A stretch of 31,405 bases of DNA, taken from assembly GCA_004151065.3 (NCBI GenBank), contig NWUY0304673690.1, forward strand, positions 1 through 31,405, in the 5' to 3' direction. Shown in pieces: positions 20,801 to 30,390 of this stretch; within the stretch, counting starts at the first letter, position 1, and every line of letters begins with the position of its first letter. Source of the stretch: Larix sibirica. Taxonomy: Eukaryota > Streptophyta > Pinopsida > Pinales > Pinaceae. The notes beneath the pieces are model-generated. The model ran no database searches and was not told where the DNA came from. It worked only from the letters and a program-made list of their open reading frames with translations. Made by a program: the position numbers and the translations under genes.

Positions 20801-21149
20801 GATAGGAGAGCCCGAATAGATCCTGCAGCACTACCCCGATTGTGAGAATACCCGGATTGAACTGACTAAGCTGTATGTAGGTCTGTCCCTACTTAGGGTC
20901 TATTTACTTAGGGTGAGGTAGGTTACTCCTTTAGCTCTAACACGGCTGGACAAAGTAATCTCTCTAGTGGGCATGGGATGGCAACCCAAAACATAAAGGG
21001 CAATCTCTATAGTAGGCAACCCAATCTTCAAGGACGCTACCCAATACATTTAATTGCAGCAGGACTCTACCCAATCTACATAGGCCTTAGGCAGGACAAA
21101 GCAATCGATTTAGTTAACCAAAGGATCCCAGGACGTTACCCAAGATTAT
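20801..21149 (+). repeat. Degenerate array of CAACCCAATC / GGACGCTACCCAA words
   Basis: GGCAACCCAA, GGACGCTACCCAATAC, GGACTCTACCCAATC and GGACGTTACCCAAG occur between about 20980 and 21145. GGACGCTACCCAA returns near 21360. ATGGGATGGCAACC at 20973-20986 is repeated exactly at 21633-21646. No gene is seen. Confidence 0.55.
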
Positions 21150-21290
21150 GGGTACGGTGTACAGCTCTTGGTACCTGCTAATTGCCCCTTGTTCTCTGGG
21201 TATGGTAAAGCTCTTGTACCTGCTAATCTCCCCTTGTTTCATGGGTATTGTGTAAAGCTCTTGGTATCTGCTAATTTACCGTTGGTCCAA
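21150..21290 (+). repeat. Three-copy tandem repeat, 45-48 bp unit
   Basis: Units start with GGGTA at 21150, 21198 and 21243. Each contains GTAAAGCTCTTGGTACCTGC or a close variant, then TAAT, then CCTTGTT or CGTTGGT. Lengths are 48, 45 and about 48 bp. Copies differ at several sites and by small indels, so the expansion is moderately old. Confidence 0.8.
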
Positions 21291-22519
21291 TGCGCTTAGA
21301 AAAGATCAATGTACGCAGCTCTATGTATGCCTTAGCAAAAAAGCTCTAATCCCCTCACCGGACGCTACCCAACTTATCGTCGACAACCCTAAATCCATTC
21401 ATTGCCAGGCGTGAAACCAACCACCAATTGCGGTCCCTCCATCAAAGCAATCGTAGTGGGCCGGTTGCCTTTCGTCAATTTGTCGAATCAATATCGATTG
21501 GAATCAGTCTTCAGGTTTTTAGCATTGGTACTACTAGATGAAGTGACATATAAGGTTAAAGAGGCAGGCGTATCTGGAAAGACATCCTTTATACCTCAGC
21601 TTGCGCACGTTCCGATACATCCCCTATCCGGAATGGGATGGCAACCTACCTACCTACCTACCTTTTTATGTAAACTGAACCAACCTTTCACCTTGTGTTG
21701 CATTTGAATCCTATCTCACTTGAACCATTGATCATTTCGATCAGTATGAATATCTCCATTAAATTGGCGACATAACAGTTAGATTGCCCGTCTCCGGATC
21801 CGATCATAGGATCTCATCATCGAGATATTTCATCTTGGTGGTAATCCTGTTTTGGTACGGATTTGGATTGGAGAATAAGTCAGTTGGGCATCTGAGTCCT
21901 CTTTAGGTCACAAGCTGGCTCTTAGACCAAAGGTGTAAACCCTTTCCCTTTGGTCGAGCAACTCCGTCCCTCAGATTTATTAAAAGATGGCTGCTTTAAT
22001 ATTATAATAAGATTCACTTCAACGCACCAATACAAAGAGAAAATTACCACTGTGCCTGATTCTTTGACAAATGACAGCAAGTATTTCCTTACCATGTAGA
22101 GATTAACACACGAACTTAACTATAATATTGAGGCCTTAGAATAATTGAATTTATATAATTCCTATTCCTTCGGTGTTACGACCCCAAAGGGGAGTTTATA
22201 TCCAGTTTGATGACGACCCAAAAGGGTACAACAAAAATGATGCAGCACGTGGATTGATAAGGAACCAGCCCATTCTACTCTACTGGGGATTTATTCTCTT
22301 ATTGAGAGGATCAGCCCAGGATTGAACCAGTGCCTTCCTTCCATATAATGACGTGATTACAGTAATGGAAGTAATACTATCATTAAGCTCTGTATCTTAT
22401 GTGCTATGTTCTCCATGTATTAAGCTTATACGTATTAATAGGGGCTTATCCATGCTTAACTCTTGTATAAGTGATATGATAGCTTACATGGGCTTTTCTC
22501 CATAGTAACAGCTTAGGTT
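21291..22519. other. Gene-free stretch with one unrecognised 101-codon frame
   Basis: A plus-strand frame at 21402-21707 has a mixed, protein-like composition in its first 75 codons and no motif I recognise. Its end is formed by the ACCT tract at 21645-21664 (five copies). The rest to 22519 has no supported gene. Confidence 0.25.
21645..21664 (+). repeat. ACCT microsatellite
   Basis: Five uninterrupted ACCT units, directly after an exact copy of ATGGGATGGCAACC (also at 20973-20986). Confidence 0.8.
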
Positions 22520-22921
22520 TATGTGGCAATCATCAGGAATGACAGGGAAGCCTGGAAGAGTAAGTATGAAAAAACTTTATAAGAAGCTCAAATAGTGGAC
22601 AAGCTCGGGGTGATAAAAGCCTCCATGTGGGGGTCTGTCATAGAAGACATGCCCATGGTCAAAGAATAAGTGGAATTACACTTGGAGTTTTATGATTTGT
22701 AAAAGCGAGTAATAAAGCACCTCACTTACATGCAGGGAGAGGTAAGGCATAGGGCTCAAGTAGCTTACAAGGTAAACAAAGTGTTTATATCCATCTCCAA
22801 TCAGGAAATGTGTCTATTCGGCGGGATCACTAATAGGACCTTTGTTCATTTGGATACAGACACCTGTACCAACAATCTAAGAAGTTGGAATCATGCCAAC
22901 AAAAGAGCCACATCATCATAA
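22520..22921 (+). pseudogene. Unrecognised protein remnant with in-frame stops
   Basis: One plus-strand frame reads as ordinary charged protein through three in-frame stops (TAA at 22580-22582 and two more TAA before 22730), then stays open to a TAA at 22919-22921. Pieces include RNDREAWKSKYEKTL, IVDKLGVIKASMWGSVIED and VELHLEFYDL. The composition (Lys, Glu, Val, balanced) suggests a true former coding region, perhaps a coiled-coil or retroelement-type segment of nuclear origin, but I recognise no family. The same frame stays partly protein-like to about 23045 (ASLVFHGLPCPWND). Only the 63 codons from 22730 have an intact start-to-stop frame. Confidence 0.4.
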
Positions 22922-23220
22922 CTGCAGATAAAAAATTGATTTAGAAATGTGGCATCTCTGGTGTTTCATGGTCTCCCATGTCCTTGGAACGACCAGTGGA
23001 ACGACCAGTTCATCTTGGATGCCCTAAAAAATATGCAAAAATTGTAAAAGCAACAAAGAACAAGTTGGCAATAGTGGCAGACCAAGGAAGCATGCCATAA
23101 GCCTTGAATGTTTTAGGCCAACTACAACTATCCATTTAAGCATGGACTGTAATGAGGCATTTCCTTTATAATCTACCACTAGTGGACCATACAGAAAAAC
23201 CTAAATGAGAGAAATCCTTT
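22922..23220. other. Decayed continuation between two protein-like remnants
   Basis: Continues the frame of the previous remnant with increasing stops, plus a short tandem GGAACGACCAGT (two copies, about 22985-23009). No intact gene. Confidence 0.3.
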
Positions 23221-23427
23221 AGAGTTTTGAAAGGCGAGAGGGTACTTAGTGAGGAGGATTGGCGACGATTAAGCCTTGTATATTACTATGTCAATAATAA
23301 TAGGGTACCTCAGGATGTATGACCACTAGCTTCCATGCCACTAGGAAAACAGGTTACACCTGGGCAGTCGGCACCGGTTCCAGAGAAGAAGACAGAAAAA
23401 AAGGATAAAAAGTCCCGTTTCACTTGA
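23221..23427 (+). pseudogene. Unrecognised 69-codon protein remnant
   Basis: From 23221 the frame reads RVLKGERVLSEEDWRRLSL and onward for 33 codons to a TGA at 23320-23322. It then reads on to VPEKKTEKKDKKSRFT and a TGA at 23425-23427. The charged Lys-rich end and regular codon use look like genuine former coding sequence. It is in a different frame from the remnant upstream, so the two may belong to one broken gene or be unrelated. No family recognised. Confidence 0.35.
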
Positions 23428-23480
23428 AGACCACTACTTATAGACTATATACGTAGCTGTAGCAAAAAACTCACTATCAA

Positions 23481-23580
23481 AAGGAAAGGCTTGCTTGACC
23501 AAAGGGAGGGCAAGGAAAGGCTTGCTTGACCAAAGGTATACTTGCTTGACCGAAGGGAGGGCAAGGGAGGGCAAGGGTGA
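23481..23580 (+). repeat. Minisatellite of CTTGCTTGACCAAAGG units
   Basis: CTTGCTTGACC starts at 23490, 23521 and 23541 (31 and 20 bp apart), with AAGGGAGGGCAAGGAAAGG between the first two. The array ends in a doubled GGGAGGGCAA. A lone copy, GGGCTTGCTTGACCAA, sits at 10445-10460. Confidence 0.8.
23555..23577 (+). other. Potential G-quadruplex, five G tracts
   Basis: GGG tracts at 23555, 23559, 23565, 23569 and 23575 are separated by loops of 1, 3, 1 and 3 bases. Short loops make this one of the more stable types predicted by the G3+N1-7 rule. It formed by doubling of the minisatellite tail. Confidence 0.7.
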
Positions 23581-23689
23581 AGAACTAACTTTGTTCGAGG
23601 CGGCAGAGCGGCAGATGTCGACATTATAATGTTCTGTAAGAACTGATTTTTACATAAAAAATTGAGTCATAAAGAGCGTCGCAACTAGC

Positions 23690-23820
23690 AAGGAATAAAT
23701 ATGCAATTTACCTTCTAACGAACTATCGCAGTTCACAAAGTACGTAGCTCTTTCCCGACAAAGGAGGGAAGGAATAAACGTGAATTTATCCCTCTTGAAA
23801 ACCATCGCAGTTGAACCGTT
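23690..23820 (+). repeat. Two-copy degenerate repeat, 79-bp period
   Basis: AAGGAATAAA at 23690 and at 23769 each precede a TTTA(C/T)C word and an ATCGCAGTT word (about 23725 and 23803). Between them lies ACGTAGCTCTTTCCCGACA (23742-23760), shared with 18457-18475. Confidence 0.65.
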
Positions 23821-24530
23821 CAAACCAATGGCTAGGGGATGGCTGGCCTTACTTAGTGAGCGACTGGTAATTTATAAAGTGATAACCTAACCTGATAAGA
23901 ACTAAGTGTTTGAGGGGAAGATAAAAAAGAGCCTGTTTTCCCTCTATATAGCCTTCCAGATATTTGAAAGTGAGTAAAGCAGGTAACAAAATCCTGGCTG
24001 GAGTAATGAAACTCACCAAGGAGTGTCTAGCGGAGTGGTTAGCAGTAAGCACTGGATGATTTAGCAGCCTAAGAGCCATGAAGGTATAACCGTCCTGAGA
24101 ATATGACATAGTTATAAGGGGGTGGACGCCCTTAGAGCTAGCGATACGAGATTAAGATATCCCTGGATTGGAGATAAAACCCTCCTATGTAACCTTCTCC
24201 TTCCCTTTATATGTTGGTAAAGAATTACGTTCTTTAAGAGTTGGAAAAAGCATTCAATTGTGGTTGCTATAAAATTGTGCGTTCATCTAGCACACTCTCA
24301 AAAGATAGACAAACCATTAAAAAGCGCACTAACAAGGGCCATTGCGGCGGTTTGAAGCCTATGTCATGGGACTCCTTTTAGAGACCCTAATAAAATATGT
24401 TATCCCTTTTCCTGTTAGCCCTTTGAAAAGGGATAATTAATCTGTTAGCTCCTTAAACCCTGCCTATTAAGCTATTGGGTGAGTTAGCGTCATATTATGA
24501 TATGCACTAAGAGAGGTGGATTGAGTTTAA
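23821..24530. other. Gene-free stretch
   Basis: No gene supported. GTCTAGCGGAGTGGTTAGCA near 24027 looks like a tRNA D-arm but no matching anticodon and T arms follow. An 86-codon minus-strand frame at 23849-24109 is unrecognised. Confidence 0.3.
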
Positions 24531-25150
24531 GGTGGATTGGACAAAGGTAACAGTGGTAGATTCAATCAAATAAGTTTTTTTTAGTTTATTTAGTTTATTT
24601 AAGGAGTTATGAAGGAGTTAGGCTATAACTTTTCATTAAGTTATGGTAACCTTTACTGGGCAATAGGTCTAGAAACCCTGCCAAACCTTTCCAATCCGAT
24701 AAGTAAAAGTAACCTAACCGGGAAGTAAAAGTAACCTAACTGACCTAACTGGAGGTATGGTATACTAGCTGAGAAAGAAGTATTGTAATATTAGAAGGTA
24801 TGATAACCTTATGGGGAAGGGGTTATGGTAGCTTTCCAATAAAGAGGTATTGTACTGGGAGAGAGGTGTGGTGATGTAACCTAAAAAGAGACGTGGTAAA
24901 CTTAGTTGAGCTTAGCTGAGTATAGAAGTAACCTCAATGGGAAAGAGGCATTGTTAAAATATGCATGGTAACCTTACCAAAAAGTTTATGATATAGTTAG
25001 TTTCAGTAACCCTACTGGGAAAGAGGTTTGCTTACCTAGCTGATAAAGGGGGATAAAAAGGTATGTTAAGCTTCCTTACCAAGGAGGTAGGCGCCAAGAA
25101 GGTGAGCGTTAACCTTACTGAGAACTTATAAAGTAGATTAGCTCTTTGGA
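24531..25150 (+). repeat. Long, highly decayed tandem array of GGTAACCTTACTGGGAAAGAGG units
   Basis: Words GTAACC, CTTAC(T/C), CTGGGAAAGAGG, GAGGTATG and GGTATG recur every 30-45 bp across 600 bp with heavy divergence. A clear young part is AAGTAAAAGTAACCTAAC at 24701-24718 and again at 24723-24740 (22-bp period). The AACCTAAC word is telomere-like only by chance. No gene. Confidence 0.55.
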
Positions 25151-25991
25151 AAGCTTTGTAGTTACTTTGATCTTCTGGGTTGGTGCCTTAGTGGGTTAGT
25201 GCCCTAGTCTTTAAGGGGCTGGTTTTTATTGGTGCTCTATTGGCTTCCTTGCTTTCTGGCGGGAAGGCTTTCAATCAATTTTCTTTAACTTCATCAAGGA
25301 GGATGCAGTAATCTTACCAACAAAGTGGGCTAATCTTATTATAGCTAACCCCTTCTCTTATGGCTAATCCCTTCTCTTCTCTTATGACTAACCCCTTTTC
25401 TTTGGTCTGGAAAGCTATATCCAATTTATCCGCTTTTCAAATATAAAATAGATCATTAGCCCTAGTAAGTGCCCATCATTGTAACAAAGTAACATAGCCG
25501 ATAGCCTCATTGCTGATAGCCGCTAGTCATAGCCCAGTTCATTGCCGAAAGTAGGTTGATCAGAGCCAGTTGTTATAGACACGTTTTCAATTGCCAGTCA
25601 TTGCTGGGCTCATTGGCTGGGGAAGACTCCTCCAGTTCCTCCTCCAACTCCTACTCGATCGGTTTCCTCTTTGGGGAAGCAGACTCATAAATAAATTACA
25701 TCACTCAAATAAATCAACAAAATAGGTCTAGAGAGAATATATCGGGATAGAAGCAATCGGGCAGTTATAAATCGATCATATCTCGGGTGTATCAGTTTCC
25801 TCCTTCAGTCTCCTTCCTAGCAGGCTTCCCCTTCTTTCTAGGGGGTTAGATCGCGTTAAAGAAGCCAAGCGTTCCCTGTTCAGTGTGTGCTGGCATCATT
25901 GGTGATGGTAACAGTGTTATTAAAGGTAAAAGTGTACTTTTGGTGAACGTCCCTAGGTCTTGGTGGGATGTCAAGCCAGGTGGATAAAAAA
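25151..25991. other. Gene-free stretch with CATTGCC/CATAGCC repeats
   Basis: At about 25490-25620, CATAGCCGATAGCC, CATTGCTGATAGCC, CATAGCCCAGTTCATTGCC and CAGTCATTGCTGGGCTCATTGGC form a degenerate run of CATTGCC-type words, related to runs near 2930-2990 and 3830-4015. CTAATCCCTTCTCT words repeat near 25345-25400. No gene. Confidence 0.45.
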
Positions 25992-26008
25992 TGGCCTTAG
26001 GGCTCTAA
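25992..26008 (+). repeat. 17-bp dispersed repeat, copy 2
   Basis: TGGCCTTAGGGCTCTAA, identical to 8542-8558, followed as there by an A/G-rich tract. Confidence 0.7.
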
Positions 26009-26837
26009 AAAAGAAAAAACGTAATTACATAGATAAAGAATGACCAGCAGCCAGGATTGACCTTGTATATGATTTAAAGTAGTGACCGATCACATCACTA
26101 AATACACATAACTAAATGAAATGAATTTCATTCGCATTGATTCAATATCGATTTGGTTCTCTTTCTTTAGATTAGACATGATCATTATGATTGCCGAGAG
26201 AGATAGAATGGTAAGTTCGGATCCAGCAGGGGTTCCGCCGGAGTAGGAATAGAGCGAGAACGATTGATTGATGAGAGATTTATTTATTGACGGCCTACAT
26301 CTTTGGGGTGCCGGGTTGCCCAAAGGACGACTGCCAACAAACAAATTTTATGCCCTAACGGGGACGTGGTGGGAAAATGAAATAAACCGAACCTTCGAAC
26401 TGATCGATCTATCTTGAGACCTGTATCTCTATTCTTGCTACCCCTTCCGACGATGAACTTTATTGGGATGGATCTTTTACAATTTTAAGCCCACGGATAG
26501 AGTCCTGCGAGGGTTTCGTGTCCGGCGGGCCCAACTATACTACACTTGCAGGGACGGACCCACCGATCGAACCATCCGACTACCCTGCCTGTATGCTTTC
26601 TGCCGTGCTTTACTTTCGATGAAGTGGTCGTATGAGGCCACGTTTAATAAGTATTTGCATCACCAGGTTCGCGAGTTGCTTCCTCTCCGTGACAGCCGGC
26701 TATGACAATATATATGATCTAGCATTACTTGATTGCTTGCGGATGGATGGGTCACATTTATTGGAGAATGGAGGGATGATGGAAAGAAGGAGGAGGCATG
26801 AAGGAAAGACAGATGGTGTATAACTACTTTAGGTGGA
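26009..26837. other. Gene-free stretch with unrecognised frames
   Basis: Open frames at 26090-26344 (-, 84 codons), 26463-26705 (+, 80 codons) and 26632-26823 (+, 63 codons) give no motif I recognise. GC content is a little higher at 26460-26700 and the sequence looks less repetitive than its surroundings, so this may be a piece of imported DNA. Confidence 0.25.
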
Positions 26838-27400
26838 TAAGTTTTGATAGGAAGGGATGCTACCGGCTATAGGTCCAGATATGGATAAAAAGGATCCACA
26901 ACTAGCTATGCTGCTTCTGGGTATAAATATGGTGGTTCTACCTTTGCTTTAGGCACCTTTGCCTTTGCTTAACCGACTGCTTCAATGGCGGGATCTTGAA
27001 CCTTATAAGGAAGCATATGGCTATGCCTATGCAGGTGGTTTTTACTACGGATGCTTACTTAGGTGCTCCAGGTGATACTGGATATGGTACTGGTATATGG
27101 ATATGCTGCTGGATATGCTTCTATATATGATCTACTAGTGGTTTTTTGAATGGATCAACAGGATCACTTGCTTAATCGACTAGATCAACTCCAACTGGAC
27201 TGGTGAATATGCTGCTAGATATGCTATTGTATACGCTGTAGATGGTGCTGGATCAACAGGATCAATTGTGCATAATCTGCCAGGGGTGCTGGATCTACTG
27301 GTACTGGATAATATGGGTATAGTACGCTGGTGGTATGGCTGTTTATGGTTCCACTGGCAATGGTTCTGGTCATTCTTTATATGTGTCATTACATAGAGAA
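26838..27400 (+). pseudogene. Decayed Gly/Tyr/Ala/Ser/Thr-rich codon-periodic block 4
   Basis: Frames read, in short segments, GRDATGYRSRYG, a TAA, KGSTTSYAASGYKYGGSTF, then GYAYAGGF, TTDAYLGAPGDTGYGTG and YGYAAGYASIYD. GGATCAACAGGATCA occurs twice (about 27160 and 27251). It shares the ACTAGCTATG word and TSY motif with block 3 (11.6 kb) and the T-ending Gly/Ala/Tyr codons of block 2. Several stops and frame changes make it non-functional. Confidence 0.4.
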
Positions 27401-27885
27401 GGAAATAAGTTCTCAAGGCTGACACTTTCTTCTAAGTCAATTATCTGGTAGGGCTTAGCCGCGAGCTCGTATGCCGTCGGTAACCAGAGATATAATAATA
27501 AAGAGAAAACATAACCCTGGTAAGTCTTTCAATAGTCTCTGTTTTGACAAGGGATCTCTTTCACCTTCCCTTTTCTTTTGTCATTTTATTAAAAAACTAT
27601 GTATAGTCTTGAGACGGAGGAGATTACCCCTAAACAGCCTTTGATGTAGGGTAGGTAGGGCCAACCTTTGTTAAGGATAGGTGCAAATAGAACCTTATTT
27701 CTTATTTCAAGCTGCCGTTCCAAAACCAGCAGACTCAAATCCCCTTTCAAGATGGCGGCCTTTTTCCCCCCCTCAGACTCAGACCCGATCACTAGTCTAC
27801 AGTCAATTAGATAAGTTCTCATTACTTACGATGCAGTACTCCTTTTTTCACGAAGGTGCGATTAGCTCTTTATTTTCCCTTATTA
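27401..27885. other. Gene-free stretch
   Basis: Two overlapping open frames on opposite strands (27589-27822 minus, 27681-27911 plus) show no motif. GCGATTAGCTCTTT near 27858 resembles the GCGTAGCTCTTT core seen at 18457, 23742 and 31229. Confidence 0.3.
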
Positions 27886-27902
27886 TCTATTCCCACCCAA
27901 CC
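27886..27902 (-). repeat. 17-bp dispersed motif, copy D (inverted)
   Basis: TCTATTCCCACCCAACC on the plus strand, the reverse complement of 18341-18357 and 9503-9519. Confidence 0.8.
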
Positions 27903-29187
27903 GGGCCCTAAACAAATAGAGGACGAAAGAGTTTCGTTCAACAAACCTAGTTAGCAAGCGTTTGGTGTTTCTCCGGTTATACCTTCGTTTGAAGGTTTCG
28001 CATAATCGCTGCTTACTTAAAAGCCTGTATTCACCTTCCTCATTTCACTCTCAAGCCTTCCGAACCCGCGCCGCCATCTGCCTGTCGGGCGAATGACCTT
28101 CACTCTTCCACTCCTTCTGGACTTTAGACTTGTGCCTGTCACAAAACATTATTGATATAAGCCCCCCTCAACCCTTAAACCCATAACCTGGCTCTAAAGC
28201 TAAGTCCTACCAACCCCACAACCTAACCAAGGTCTTACTGCTTGGGTCTTACTGCTAGTCCTATAGATTGGGTACCCGATAGTGAAAGATATCGCTGTCA
28301 GTTCTTTATTAAGTGCTTAATTCCTTAAGTCAATATCTAACTGCTTCCTGCCGGTCTCGCATTACTATTGTATAGCTCTTCCTTTTTATATTATATATAT
28401 ATATAGAATTTAGAATATTGTATAAAAATATATATTTTACTTATGAGTAAATAAACCTCCCTATCTATTATGAAGATTGGATCATAGCAAACCCCAAAAA
28501 ACCCTATTCCTTTCCCTCTAAGTCCCGAGAATCATCCATAATCTTGATTCCACTTACCACTCGACCTACAAACCACCCTACTTCGGATAAGCTTACATGT
28601 AATTAAAGGTACCGTACCAAGGCCGATCGAAAATGTGATAGAAGCTAAGCAAGTCTTGAATGACTGTCACAATGGTGCCTATGGTGGCCATATTTCAGGA
28701 ATAGCCACCCACCCATAAAATCATTCATGTCGGAGATTGGAGCTAAAAAGCTTAGTTTTACTCTCGAAATTGGTGGACAGGTAGCATGCGACCCTACATG
28801 GTAGAGTTAGTACATTGGGTATGTATTTATTGGTATTTTATTGCGTATATAATTGAATTTGGTACGCATAGCCTTGGATATAATACCATTGAATCCAAAC
28901 TTTGTTCTTCATTCCACCCGTTTCTCGCACCCTACAAGCCAACTGTCCATTGATTGACTTTATCCCTAGCTCAACGCACAACGAAACCATTTATACCTTA
29001 TAAATAATCGTTCAAGACTGCGGCGCGGTTATCACTTAGAGCTCGGAGTGACCTTTTTACCCTGCACTGCAAGGTTATATAACCCCTCTACCTTACTCTT
29101 TCGCTTTCAAAGGCCTGATCCTTTTTACCTCAGTGTCAAAAGGTCAATTCTATCGCTCGTGTTCTCTCGTGATAGATAGTTCCGGCA
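27903..29187. other. Gene-free AT-rich stretch
   Basis: No gene. GTCTTACTGCT is repeated near 28232 and 28247. A TA-rich microsatellite lies near 28384-28405. No RNA gene recognised. Confidence 0.35.
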
Positions 29188-29421
29188 TCACACTTGCTCA
29201 TTTATGACTTTGAGGGGTACTACATTTTTGATTGGACGGCGGGCGTAATGCTTTCGGTTACATGATGATCTGGCTGACATAGATAGCGCTCTCTTTATGA
29301 TTTGGTCCGCAAATTCCATTATATAAGCAATGGAGAGCGCCGCGTTTTCTATTGTCCAGTGAGCGCCACATTTCTTCATATGGTTATATGGCTGGTGTAA
29401 TGTCTTCTCAAGATGGTCCAA
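29188..29421 (-). other. Unrecognised 77-codon open frame
   Basis: The minus-strand peptide starts MDHLEKTLHQPYNHMKK and has a balanced composition with basic residues near the end, so it could be a coding remnant. It has no recognisable domain. The plus strand here shows degenerate words (ATGATGATCTGGCTG, ATATGGTTATATGGCTGG), so it may also be repeat-derived. Confidence 0.18.
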
Positions 29422-30038
29422 CCGGCCATAACTGGAGTCGAACTGGCTTATGAGTGTCAGGGGTATGGCGTTGGCTTATGATAGTCCGGCTGGGGTGTGT
29501 CACGTTTGCGGCCTAATATGTAGTTTCACCTCTGATCATCCCATTAACTAACCAAATCCCGGATGGAAGGAGACCAGCTCCACCTTCAACATGCCGTATT
29601 CGACCCGAGCCTTCTTGCTTGGTCTGATCCTGTTTTGGAGATCCAGAGAGAGATCTAGCAACGCATCCGATCTGTGCTGGAGCCGTATTAACTAATTGGT
29701 ATTGGATGTATCATTAGGTTGTCAAATCTGCACGGTTCTGTTGCGGAGAATAGATAGATTCCTTAAATATAGTTAATCATCACCATTAATTAAGTACCGG
29801 CATCTATACCTACCTGGATCGACTGCATCAATACCTGGGATCAACACATGTCATCGAAACCCGGCATCAAATGAATTACAAAAATTCATCGAGTACTCTA
29901 CACCTGGGTCGACTGTTGCATCGAGTACTGGCATCGCAACCTCTATGACTACCGGGCACGTACAACACTACTTGGCAACTTGGCACGGAATATGGGGTAC
30001 AAAAACTGGGTACGGACTAGTCGGTGCACGAATAATGA
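29422..30038 (+). repeat. Decayed array with GCATCGAGTACTGGC words
   Basis: From about 29790 to 30035 words such as CATCGAGTACT, CCTGG(G/A)TCGACTG, GGCATC and CTTGGCA recur irregularly (CATCGAGTACT near 29887 and 29919). The stretch 29422-29790 has no visible gene or repeat. Confidence 0.4.
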
Positions 30039-30383
30039 GAAGCTCTAGTTGGTGTTGCTAGAACTCTTATGTGTCAGCGCAGCAATGAATCTCTACTCAT
30101 TGAAACACCTCATGCATTAACTATTCTCCGTGCTACAAGCTCAGTGTGATACAACCCTTAGTTACCCATTGTTTGTGCCCAGGAGGTCGTGTATGTTACC
30201 TGTTATCAATCCCACGTACCCAGGAGTCATACAGGAGTAAATACAATAGTCGACGCTTGTACTGTCAATAAGCCTATAGGAAATCAGTTAATAAATAGAA
30301 TTAGTCTTTCTATGAATGATGGGGACTTTATATTGGCAGAAGTCTTTATCTGGTTAGTGATCCTTTACTTGTGTCCAGGATAG
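30039..30383 (+). pseudogene. Unrecognised protein remnant with two in-frame stops
   Basis: The frame from 30039 reads EALVGVARTLMCQRSNES, continues past a TGA (30150-30152) and a TAG (about 30162), and then stays open to the TAG at 30381-30383. An ATG at 30189 opens the last 64 codons, which end in a hydrophobic stretch (EVFIWLVILYLCPG) that could be one membrane segment. Composition is protein-like but I recognise no family. Confidence 0.3.
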
Positions 30384-30390
30384 GCCCCCA

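Noticed and set aside
22730-22921. Similarity in style to the tail of a retrotransposon integrase region
   Set aside because: No catalytic motif or neighbouring reverse transcriptase was found, so the assignment would be a guess.
24020-24110. GTCTAGCGGAGTGGTTAGCA resembling the 5' half of a Ser/Leu tRNA
   Set aside because: No T-arm consensus follows at the right distance and the acceptor ends do not pair.
24701-24750. Telomere-like AACCTAAC words
   Set aside because: Only two or three words, arising from a 22-bp duplication. No TTTAGGG-type array.
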